23,008 bases of DNA from Actinomycetes bacterium (lineage in GTDB: Bacteria > Actinomycetota > Acidimicrobiia > Acidimicrobiales > JAMCPL01), in contig JAJZWK010000011.1 of assembly GCA_021846725.1 (NCBI GenBank), positions 1 to 23,008 on the forward strand, written 5' to 3'. Position numbers and translations under genes: made by a program. The notes below the pieces were generated by a model. That model had not been told where the DNA came from. It searched no databases and saw only the letters and a list, made by a program, of their open reading frames with translations. Shown one piece after another: positions 15,755 to 22,905 of this stretch. Numbering within the stretch: position 1 is the stretch's first letter; every line of letters begins with the position of its first letter.

Positions 15755-16778
15755 TGTTGCTACGACAAATGGTAAGGTTACTTCCAGGAAGGATTGGGCA
15801 TCCGACCAGGAAGTCCGTTGGTGCCCCGGTTGTGGGGATTTTACTATTTTAGCCGCTATGCAGACTATGTTGGCAGATATAGGTGCTCGGAGAGAGTCCA
15901 CCGTGTTCGTTTCAGGTATCGGATGTTCATCGCGTTTCCCCTATTATATGAATACCTATGGCATCCATAGTATACATGGTAGAGCTCCTGCTTTAGCGAG
16001 TGGCCTTGCAATCGCCAGGCCTGATCTGGATATATGGGTAATTACTGGTGACGGTGATGCCTTGTCGATTGGTGGTAATCATTTTATCCATGCAATGAGG
16101 CGTAATATAAATATAAATATCGTGTTGTTCAACAACCAAATTTATGGTCTTACCAAGGGCCAGTACTCGCCAACATCAGAGGTAGGTTCAGTCACCAAGT
16201 CCACTCCATATGGCTCCATAGATACGCCGTTCAATCCTATATCTCTGGCACTGGGAGCTGAGGCTACTTATGTCGCTCGTACTCATGATATGGATCGTAA
16301 CCATATGATGGAAGTATTGAAGCGTGCTCATGAACACAAAGGTACATCGTTTGTCGAGATTTATCAGAACTGTAATGTTTATAATGATGGTGCATTCAGC
16401 GATATTACTGGCAAGGATAGAAGGGCAGATTACCTTATTCCTCTGGTTCATGGGCAGGCTATACGTTACGGCCAGAATGGAGAGTATGGCGTAGCCAGGG
16501 GTGATGATGGACATCTGCACTTGGTGAGAGTAGACGAAGTAGGGGAAGATGCGTTACTGATTCACGATGAATCACTGGACAATCCAAGTCAAGCATTTGA
16601 GCTTTCACGACTTGCCAGAGGGCCACATGAGCCGACTCCTATTGGCATATTTAGATCTGTAGAGCGCCCTGAATACGGTTATGAGGTAGCTCGCCAAGTT
16701 GCTGAGGTGGAGAGCAAAAAGGGGATCGGTGATATAGCCGCCCTGTTGCAATCCTCTGGCACTTGGACAGTTAACTGA
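15747..16778 (+). CDS. korB: 2-oxoglutarate:ferredoxin oxidoreductase, beta (TPP) subunit
   Basis: The 343-aa beta subunit carries the thiamine diphosphate motif GDGDALSIGGNH (from residue 101) with a following NN, and the four cysteines expected to hold its [4Fe-4S] cluster: C26 and C29 (WCPGCG), C60 (GIGCSS) and C209 (QNCNVYND). The last ~90 residues, with HGQAIRYG, GIFRSVERPEYG and DIAALLQSSGTW, match the KorB tail in mycobacteria. It starts at the ATG at 15747, overlapping korA by 8 nt, so the two are co-translated. A ferredoxin partner is not encoded in the window. Confidence 0.94.
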   Translation: MTDVATTNGKVTSRKDWASDQEVRWCPGCGDFTILAAMQTMLADIGARRESTVFVSGIGCSSRFPYYMNTYGIHSIHGRAPALASGLAIARPDLDIWVITGDGDALSIGGNHFIHAMRRNININIVLFNNQIYGLTKGQYSPTSEVGSVTKSTPYGSIDTPFNPISLALGAEATYVARTHDMDRNHMMEVLKRAHEHKGTSFVEIYQNCNVYNDGAFSDITGKDRRADYLIPLVHGQAIRYGQNGEYGVARGDDGHLHLVRVDEVGEDALLIHDESLDNPSQAFELSRLARGPHEPTPIGIFRSVERPEYGYEVARQVAEVESKKGIGDIAALLQSSGTWTVN

Positions 16779-16797
16779 CCTAGCCCGTTTCACGCTA

Positions 16798-16827
16798 CCC
16801 CGACTTTAGTCGTGAGGAAGGTGTCAG
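16798..16827 (+). mobile_element. Solo IS200/IS605 right-end-like hairpin (relic 1)
   Basis: In the 89-bp gap between korB and the convergent nucleotidyltransferase gene, CCC is followed by a stem CGACT-TT-AGTCG (16801-16812) and TGAGGAAGGTGTCAG. The form stem-CTTTAG-stem plus a G-rich tail ending in TGTCA resembles right ends of IS200/IS605/IS1341 (tnpB) elements as I know them. No tnpA or tnpB is present. A sister copy lies at 20161-20191 on the other strand. The hairpin might also now help end korB transcription. Confidence 0.5.
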
Positions 16828-16867
16828 CTGAGTGCAAGTATGCAATCCCAATTCTATATTACCGAAA

Positions 16868-19354
16868 TTACCGAAGCATTTGGCGTATGCGGAAGGCGTA
16901 TTGCTGTGCACGAGCTCGTGCCTCCGTGTGGGTGGGTGCCTCTACCCATACATGAGTAGTAGGTCCTTCTGGATCAGGTAGTATCCATGTCCATCCGTTA
17001 TCTTCAGTGATTTTTATTCCCTCAATTAGTAACGTCTCTCGCTCGGAAGATTGTTCGATGAGTGAACGCATCACAATACCCTTATGGTCAGAAGGGGTCG
17101 CCAACTCCTCGTGTACAATTTGTACATCTGGCAACCCTGATGCTATTTGTGATAGGCTGGTGTGGGCAGTTCCGAGCATGGCCAGCAAGTTTATCAATGT
17201 GCATACACTGTCATAGGCAGGCATAAACTGTGGGAAGGCGTAAGCATTTGAATGGTTGGCTACAAAGGTCACACTCTCCCCCTTAAGAGAACGGGTATAG
17301 TCATTTGAGTATAATTTTACCCAGCTTTGTTTGACTCCGGCTTTACGGCATGCCTCCAATGCTTCCGTAGGTGCGCTAAGAGGCAACATTACATGAGGAT
17401 GGTTGAAAGTTTTAATAACCAGATCCAGTAGCACCATGAGAGACTGTGTTTCAGTGAGTACATTTCCTCCATCATCTATGATGGTTAATGTTTCACCCCC
17501 TGGATCTATTATCGCACCAAGATGGGCTCCTGATGCCGTCACCAGGTCAGATACGCGTTTCAAGGATGACCATCTATCGGTAGAGGTGGCGGGTGCGGTT
17601 GCCCCATAGGGGTTTGATACCAGTACATCGGCTTGCAGCTTGGCCAGTATATTTGGCATCAGGAAACTGGCGGTACCGAAGGAATAGTCCAGAACCAGTT
17701 TGAAATTAGCGGAGGTGATTGCTTCTACATCGACGGTATTCAGCAATTTTTCTGTGTACTGTTCAAGTGCCCTTGATACAAAGGATATGTCTCCAATTTC
17801 AGGAGCGGAAACTCTTCTGAAATCTTCCCTGTGATACATTCTCTCTATCTTGCGTTGTATAGATTCGCTTATATCGTGCCCTTCTTCGTCAAAGAAATGT
17901 ATTACGATAGAGTGTCTGTCGTCTTCGGCTAGTCTGACAGTGAAACCACCTTGATTAGAGGCAGACTGTATCATGAACCGAGTAACAGGTATAGTTGCCA
18001 CTTCGAGGTCATCCACTGTTATTCCTGCGGCATTGCAACCTACCATAGCCGCACGTTTCAGCACGCGAGCGGCTCTACTGGTATCCCTTGAAGCTGTGAT
18101 TCGTGACCCTTTTTCCAACGTGCTGGCCCAAGCCATAAATAACCTAATGACGAATTCCGGGCTTATGTCGACATTGGCCAGCCCTTTTACACCATTACGC
18201 CCGAATATTACGCGCGATCCTCTTGTCTCCCATACTATAGATGAGTTTACTATGGCACCCTGCTCTACTGTCTTATAGGGATATATTTTAACTCCTGAAC
18301 GAATTATGGTGTCTGCTCCTATGGTGCAACCCTCCCCCATAACCACACCGTTTTCCACTCGTGTACCGTCTCTGATGTCACATGCCTTACCCAGTACAGC
18401 TCCTTCTATACTGGTACGGTTAGCCAGATAGGAATTATCGTGTACTACCGAGTGTTGGATGAAGGTATCGCTTCCCATCTTGACGTTTGTTCCGAGGGTG
18501 CAGTACCTACCAATTCTTGCTCCTGGTCCGATGCGACAGTAGTCTCCGATGATTGCAGGCCCTTCAATCTGAGCTTCTGGGTCCACCTCTGCACCTTTTC
18601 CGAGCCATACACCCGGTCGTAGATAGAACCCGTCTATCTGGATACTGACTCGTTGGTCTAGGACGTCTTCGTGCGCTCTGAGATATGCTTCCAGCGTACC
18701 CACATCTTCCCAGTATCCGTCGACTACATCACCATAGATAGGTTTACCCTTTTCCAATACTCTTGGGAATACGTCTCCAGAGAAGTCAACGGGACGTCCT
18801 CGTTCGATGAAGTCGAATATCTCCGGCTCCAAGACGTATATGCCGGTGTTTATGGTATCGCTGAATACCTGTCCCCAGGTGGGTTTTTCGAGGAAGCGCT
18901 CGATGGAGCCATCCTCCCTGGTGATCACTATTCCAAAATCAAGGGGATTTTCCACTGACTTGAGTGCGATAGTACATAGGGCATTCCTGTCGTCGTGAAA
19001 CTTTATTACCTCGGATAGATTGATGTCAGTCAACACGTCACCCGATATGACGAGGAAACGCTCAGTCAATTGCTCTGCAGCGTTGAGCACGGATCCTGCT
19101 GTTCCAAGGGGGCTTTCTTCGGTAGCATAAACCATCGAGAGGTTGAATTCTGAGCCGTCTCCGAAGTACGTCCTTATAGCGTTTGCCATAAATGCTACGG
19201 TAACGACGACTTCCTCTATACCGTGCTGGCGTAACAATGACAATATGTGCTCCATCATTGGCTTGTTTGCCATGGGTAACATTGGTTTGGGTGTATTTGA
19301 GGTTAACGGTCTGAGGCGAGTTCCCTCACCTCCTGCCATGATAACTGCTTTCAT
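16868..19354 (-). CDS. Nucleotidyltransferase / degenerate phosphomannomutase fusion (mannose-1-phosphate guanylyltransferase-like)
   Basis: The 828-aa protein starts MKAVIMAGGEGTRLRPLT (signature GGEGTRLRP, 8-16), a sugar-phosphate nucleotidyltransferase domain of about 230 residues with SGDVLTDIN, FLEKP and NTGIYVLEP. A left-handed beta-helix of hexapeptide repeats covers about 250-370. A phosphoglucomutase/phosphomannomutase-like domain covers about 385-828. In that domain the phosphoserine loop (TASHNP in active enzymes) is replaced by QSASNQGG, and the metal loop (DGDxDR) by DPGGETLTIIDD, so mutase activity is doubtful. GDP-mannose synthesis is likely given the PIM genes in the window; other NDP-sugars are possible. 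The ATG at 19354 shares its A with the TAA of the upstream pgsA-type gene (TAATG) and has GAGGAGGT upstream. Confidence 0.88.
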   Translation of the reverse strand: MKAVIMAGGEGTRLRPLTSNTPKPMLPMANKPMMEHILSLLRQHGIEEVVVTVAFMANAIRTYFGDGSEFNLSMVYATEESPLGTAGSVLNAAEQLTERFLVISGDVLTDINLSEVIKFHDDRNALCTIALKSVENPLDFGIVITREDGSIERFLEKPTWGQVFSDTINTGIYVLEPEIFDFIERGRPVDFSGDVFPRVLEKGKPIYGDVVDGYWEDVGTLEAYLRAHEDVLDQRVSIQIDGFYLRPGVWLGKGAEVDPEAQIEGPAIIGDYCRIGPGARIGRYCTLGTNVKMGSDTFIQHSVVHDNSYLANRTSIEGAVLGKACDIRDGTRVENGVVMGEGCTIGADTIIRSGVKIYPYKTVEQGAIVNSSIVWETRGSRVIFGRNGVKGLANVDISPEFVIRLFMAWASTLEKGSRITASRDTSRAARVLKRAAMVGCNAAGITVDDLEVATIPVTRFMIQSASNQGGFTVRLAEDDRHSIVIHFFDEEGHDISESIQRKIERMYHREDFRRVSAPEIGDISFVSRALEQYTEKLLNTVDVEAITSANFKLVLDYSFGTASFLMPNILAKLQADVLVSNPYGATAPATSTDRWSSLKRVSDLVTASGAHLGAIIDPGGETLTIIDDGGNVLTETQSLMVLLDLVIKTFNHPHVMLPLSAPTEALEACRKAGVKQSWVKLYSNDYTRSLKGESVTFVANHSNAYAFPQFMPAYDSVCTLINLLAMLGTAHTSLSQIASGLPDVQIVHEELATPSDHKGIVMRSLIEQSSERETLLIEGIKITEDNGWTWILPDPEGPTTHVWVEAPTHTEARARAQQYAFRIRQMLR

Positions 19355-20040
19355 TATGTGGTACCTCCTCTATTTTCCGTTATGTTGATTGTAGAAGTGG
19401 CGCTGTTTCTACTGGAGAGAGCACGCTTTGCAGCTGGTATGTAAGCCAGTACGGCTGCCCATCCGAGTGCCAGACCAGCGGCAGTAGCGACCCAGGCAAT
19501 TATGTGGAATGGGGTCTGCCAGGTTGCATGTCCATAGGATATAAGAAATGCAGGGAAAGCTACCATAATCGCAAAGGTGCCAGCCTTACCGATGAAGAGC
19601 ACGTCTATTCTTTTTGCACCCAGGAGCATCAGGAGTAGTACAGCCAGGCTGACCAGTATCTCTCTAAGGAGTACTACGGCAACCAGCCATATCGGTATTG
19701 CATGGCTGAGAATAGCCGCTATTACGCCCGCAACTACAAGTAGCCTATCCGCCGTAGGGTCCAGTAATTTGCCCAGATTGGAGACCTGGCCCAGTCTGCG
19801 GGCGAGTTGACCGTCTACCCAGTCAGTTGCGCCAAGAAATCCCAGCAGAATTGCACCGGCAACCAGCATGTGGGCAAACACGGTCATCCAGATGAATAGC
19901 GGGATACAGGCAATACGCACCGCTGTTACAACATTTGGTATGGTCGCCAGTTTCGATTCGTTACTGCTTGCTGTGCTCATACCGTTTTTGCTACTACTTT
20001 GTTCTCTGGATTCACGCACAACTTCTGGAGTCACATACAC
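19354..20040 (-). CDS. pgsA: CDP-diacylglycerol-glycerol-3-phosphate 3-phosphatidyltransferase-like protein
   Basis: A CDP-alcohol phosphatidyltransferase of 228 aa with the complete signature DWVDGQLARRLGQVSNLGKLLDPTADR, including Arg after the Ala (unlike the pgsA1 protein at 2035). It has about five to six hydrophobic helices, consistent with phosphatidylglycerophosphate synthase, the committed step to phosphatidylglycerol. A CDP-DAG-dependent cardiolipin synthase is the alternative. The first ~30 residues are polar and unconserved; the GTG at 20040 is the longest start, while an ATG at 19980 would begin just before the conserved LATIPNVVTAVRIACIP. Its stop overlaps the next start by one base, so it is coupled to the nucleotidyltransferase fusion. 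Confidence 0.85.
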   Translation of the reverse strand: MYVTPEVVRESREQSSSKNGMSTASSNESKLATIPNVVTAVRIACIPLFIWMTVFAHMLVAGAILLGFLGATDWVDGQLARRLGQVSNLGKLLDPTADRLLVVAGVIAAILSHAIPIWLVAVVLLREILVSLAVLLLMLLGAKRIDVLFIGKAGTFAIMVAFPAFLISYGHATWQTPFHIIAWVATAAGLALGWAAVLAYIPAAKRALSSRNSATSTINITENRGGTT

Positions 20041-20057
20041 AGCTTACCACTAGGTGT

Positions 20058-20087
20058 AGTGTATTTTTGATGGTTCTTGGCTGGCAA
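20058..20087 (-). promoter_or_regulatory. Candidate promoter for the minus-strand pgsA-nucleotidyltransferase operon
   Basis: On the minus strand TTGCCA (20087-20082), an 18-nt spacer and TACACT (20063-20058) precede the GTG at 20040 by 17 nt. The inferred leader would be only about 10 nt. No strong ribosome binding site is visible. Confidence 0.45.
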
Positions 20088-20160
20088 CCCAAATTTCGTA
20101 TATGTTGTACACGGTAGTGGCATTCTGTAAACGTCAAGACAGTTCATAGCTAGGTTGGAT

Positions 20161-20191
20161 CTGACATCCTTCCCATGGCTAAAGCCAGGGG
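20161..20191 (-). mobile_element. Solo IS200/IS605 right-end-like hairpin (relic 2)
   Basis: Read on the minus strand this is CCCC, stem TGGCT-TT-AGCCA, then TGGGAAGGATGTCAG. Compared with relic 1 (16798-16827), the stem differs at paired positions in a compensatory way (CGACT/AGTCG versus TGGCT/AGCCA), while the TTTAG core and the tail are kept. It lies in the 242-bp divergent region between the pgsA-type gene and the ligase gene, with no transposase nearby. Both relic tails point inward, towards the minus-strand operon. Confidence 0.5.
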
Positions 20192-20282
20192 CTTGCAGGG
20201 CGTGTCTGGTCAGTTAAGATCGGTACAGGAGCAATATGTGGTTAGCGTATGTATGGTATTGGATATGAAAGGTTTTAAGTAG

Positions 20283-21404
20283 GTGAACGTAGATAACAAT
20301 TATGCTGTAGGAGTGGTATTCGGTGGTCCCTCGGACGAACACGATGTCTCAGTGTTGACAGGGCTTCAGGCACTGCACGAAATGGGTAGGTCGGGCAGAA
20401 ATGTACATGGTATTTACTGGTCGAAGTCCGGAGAATTTTACAGCATTCCTCCATCACTTGAGGCTGCTGCTTTTGTAAATGGGGTACCCAAAGATGCTGG
20501 TCAGCTTGTATTTTATACAGGTAGTAAGGGTGGGTTTTTTACCAACTCGAAGCTGTCCAAAAAACGCTTACCTGTAGATGTAGTTATAAATTGTTGTCAT
20601 GGGGGACCGGGAGAGGATGGCACCCTCCAGGGTATGCTACAGATGGCTGGCGTAACATATACTGGTCAGGGTGTCGCCGGAGCATCGTTGGTGATGGATA
20701 AGGCAGCTTTTTATGGTACTGTATCGGCGGCTGGTATGCCTGTGTTACCACGCATCTTGCTGAGAGGTGATACAGGAGATAGTATTCCGTTCGATCCACC
20801 GTATATTGTAAAGCCCAGGTTTGGTGGCTCTTCTATAGGGGTGGAGGTAGTGAACGACTTTGATACCGCATGGGATCTGGCGAGGGTGAGCCCATACTTG
20901 CGGCGAGGGGCTGTGCTCGAACCATACCGACCTGATTTGTCTGATTTGAATGTTGCGGTCAGAACTTTCCCGTCTATCGAGGTATCCGCTGTGGAGCGTC
21001 CTCTTAGGAAGGACGAGTCAGCCAAGATATTGAGTTACGATGATAAGTATACTGGTAGGGAAGGAATGGCAAGCGCACCAAGGGAACTACCTGCTAACGT
21101 GGATGGGTCTGTGGTAAAGGATATCAAGTCGATAGCTACAGCACTTGTAGATATTGTTGCTATACGAGGTATTGTACGCGTAGACTTTCTTTGGAAAGAA
21201 GGGGAACTCTATCTGAACGAGGTGAATTCTATACCTGGCTCGCTGGCCAGATACTTGTGGGTGGATCCTCCGAGGAAGTTTATCGAGTTACTCAATGGTA
21301 TGGTTGCTGAAGCTTTGAACAGTCCTGCGGTATCGTATAGCGCACAGGGTGCTGATGGGTCGGTGCTGGAGAGAGCGTCTGACATAGCGTCCAAGCTGTC
21401 CTAG
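20283..21404 (+). CDS. ddl: D-alanine-D-alanine ligase family ATP-grasp enzyme
   Basis: The 373-aa product has the Ddl order of motifs: VVFGGPSDEHDVSVLTG at the N-terminus, HGGPGEDGTLQGMLQMAGVTYTG (from H106), MDK, VKPRFGGSSIGV, YDDKYTG, RVDFLW and NEVNSIPGSLA (from N312). Ddl joins two D-alanines for peptidoglycan precursors in the cytoplasm. Most residues agree with Ddl, but the usual E-x-GRE segment is replaced by EPYRPDLSDLNVAV, and EINTxPG reads EVNSIPG. A related dipeptide ligase is therefore possible. The GTG at 20283 has GAAAGG 10 nt upstream. I see no clear promoter; the relic hairpin lies about 90 nt upstream. Confidence 0.85.
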   Translation: MNVDNNYAVGVVFGGPSDEHDVSVLTGLQALHEMGRSGRNVHGIYWSKSGEFYSIPPSLEAAAFVNGVPKDAGQLVFYTGSKGGFFTNSKLSKKRLPVDVVINCCHGGPGEDGTLQGMLQMAGVTYTGQGVAGASLVMDKAAFYGTVSAAGMPVLPRILLRGDTGDSIPFDPPYIVKPRFGGSSIGVEVVNDFDTAWDLARVSPYLRRGAVLEPYRPDLSDLNVAVRTFPSIEVSAVERPLRKDESAKILSYDDKYTGREGMASAPRELPANVDGSVVKDIKSIATALVDIVAIRGIVRVDFLWKEGELYLNEVNSIPGSLARYLWVDPPRKFIELLNGMVAEALNSPAVSYSAQGADGSVLERASDIASKLS

Positions 21405-21453
21405 GTGTTTTAGTGTGCGGTTTCAGTGGGGAGATGAGAGGGTTGGTTTTTGC

Positions 21454-21482
21454 TTGACAGTTTAATAAGGTTAGGCTAACCT
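21454..21482 (+). promoter_or_regulatory. Candidate promoter of the NRAMP-type transporter
   Basis: A perfect TTGACA (21454-21459), a 17-nt spacer and TAACCT (21477-21482) are followed after 7 nt by the ATG at 21490. The arrangement predicts a leaderless mRNA. The -10 box lies inside the DtxR/IdeR-type operator. Confidence 0.6.
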
Positions 21483-21484
21483 AA
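21466..21484 (+). promoter_or_regulatory. DtxR/IdeR/MntR-type metal repressor operator
   Basis: TAAGGTTAGGCTAACCTAA matches the established 19-bp iron-box consensus (TTAGGTTAGSCTAACCTAA) at 18 of 19 positions and is a near-perfect inverted repeat about G21475. It covers the -10 box and most of the spacer of the transporter promoter, so metal-loaded repressor bound here should block transcription. The sequence does not tell IdeR/DtxR (iron) from an MntR (manganese) regulator; neither is encoded in the window. Confidence 0.85.
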
Positions 21485-21489
21485 TATAT

Positions 21490-22905
21490 ATGAGAATACC
21501 GATCCAGAGAGGTACCCAAAGGACACGGGGATCAAACGACAACGACGACTCATCCGACCAAACATGCCCCTCAGTTCCTTCCGACCAAACAGGCCCCTTC
21601 GATTCTCTTGATACATGTAGAAATGACCATGTAGATAGCTCTTTAGGGAGGGGAGTACCTGGTAGAAGGTCGGGGTATTTGAGATGGTTGCGTATTGGGT
21701 TTTTTGTAATCTGGGGTCCTGGTCTCATAGTGATGCTGGCAGATACTGATGTAGGGAGTACTATAACGGCTGCACAGTCTGGAGCCGAGTGGGGGTACCG
21801 CCTTTTACTCCCGCAGCTAATTCTCATCCCGATATTGTATGTAGTCCAAGAGATGACGGTGAGGCTTGGTATCGTTACACAAAAGGGACATGGAGCGCTT
21901 ATAAGGGAGCGATTCGGACGTGGATGGGCTATGTTGTCAGCGTTGACGCTTTTTGCTTCAAGTGCAGGTGCTCTTATCACCGAGTTCGTAGGTGTTGCAG
22001 GTGTCGGGGAACTCTTTGGGGTCACTCCTGACATTACAGTTCCGGTTGCTGCAGCATTTCTGGTCGGCATAGCATTTACCGGTAGCTACAGGAGGGCGGA
22101 GCGGATAGGTATAGCTCTTGGACTGGCGGAGTTGGTCTTTATACCGGCGATGCTGTTGGCTCACCCGGATCTACACGCTGTTGCCCATGGTCTGGCACAA
22201 TTTCCTGTGAGGAATAGTTCATATATGACATTGCTTGCAGCCAATGTAGGTGCCGTTATCATGCCGTGGATGATCTTTTACCAGCAGGGAGCAGTTATTG
22301 ACAAGGAACTCATGCATCATCATATCCGTAGCGAGCGCCGTGATACGGCGATAGGGGCTGTCATCACTCAGGGACTGATGGTGGTGATAATAATGGTGTT
22401 TGCCGCTACTGAAAGTATGCGTCATTCCACTTCTCCACTGCAGACGGTGGGGCAACTGGCATCTGCATTGACTCCGGTACTCGGTACTGAGGGGTCAAAG
22501 GTGATTCTCGGTATAGCTTTGATAGGTGCCGCACTTGTAGCTGCACTTGTAGCTTCACTGGCTGCGGCTTGGGGTATATCTGAGGCATTTGGCTGGGCGC
22601 ACTCTCTGAACTCTAGGCCGAGTCGAAAGACGGCGAAGTTCTATGTGACTTATGTACTCGCCCATATTCTGGGGGCAGTCATAGTATTGCTCAACTTCAA
22701 TCTTGTGAGTGTAGTCATTGCAGTAGAAGTGATGAACGCTCTTTTACTCCCTATCGTGTTAGGATTTCTTTTGGCTCTCGAGTCTCGTACGTTGCCTGCC
22801 AAGTACCGCTCAAAGGGACTATACCGTTGGTTTGTGACGGTTGTCTGCCTAGTGGTCATAGGGTTTGGGATTTACATGATCCCCGTGACACTTGGATGGC
22901 TTTGA
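21490..22905 (+). CDS. NRAMP-family divalent metal transporter, divergent subgroup
   Basis: The 471-aa protein has a polar N-terminal tail of about 65 residues, then eleven or so hydrophobic helices typical of NRAMP/SLC11. Aligning GPGLIVMLADTDVGSTITAAQSGAEWGY with MntH places D87-V-G-S90 where DPGN normally sits, so the metal-binding Asp is kept but Pro and Asn are not. In the helix 6 motif AVIMPW (M258-P-W260) the Met and Pro of MPH are kept and His is replaced by Trp. These changes place it outside classical MntH and near NRAMP-related groups, some of which carry magnesium. The metal-repressor box over its promoter favours manganese or iron. The ATG at 21490 is the first start after the operator; the tail has two copies of an SDQT-containing repeat. 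Confidence 0.85.
   Translation: MRIPIQRGTQRTRGSNDNDDSSDQTCPSVPSDQTGPFDSLDTCRNDHVDSSLGRGVPGRRSGYLRWLRIGFFVIWGPGLIVMLADTDVGSTITAAQSGAEWGYRLLLPQLILIPILYVVQEMTVRLGIVTQKGHGALIRERFGRGWAMLSALTLFASSAGALITEFVGVAGVGELFGVTPDITVPVAAAFLVGIAFTGSYRRAERIGIALGLAELVFIPAMLLAHPDLHAVAHGLAQFPVRNSSYMTLLAANVGAVIMPWMIFYQQGAVIDKELMHHHIRSERRDTAIGAVITQGLMVVIIMVFAATESMRHSTSPLQTVGQLASALTPVLGTEGSKVILGIALIGAALVAALVASLAAAWGISEAFGWAHSLNSRPSRKTAKFYVTYVLAHILGAVIVLLNFNLVSVVIAVEVMNALLLPIVLGFLLALESRTLPAKYRSKGLYRWFVTVVCLVVIGFGIYMIPVTLGWL
21553..21598 (+). repeat. Imperfect 27-nt-period direct repeat inside the transporter gene
   Basis: A 19-nt unit TCCGACCAAACAKGCCCCT occurs at 21553-21571 and 21580-21598, with one mismatch and a 27-nt (9-codon) period. 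It encodes SDQTCP and SDQTGP in the polar N-terminal tail and keeps the frame. Confidence 0.75.
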
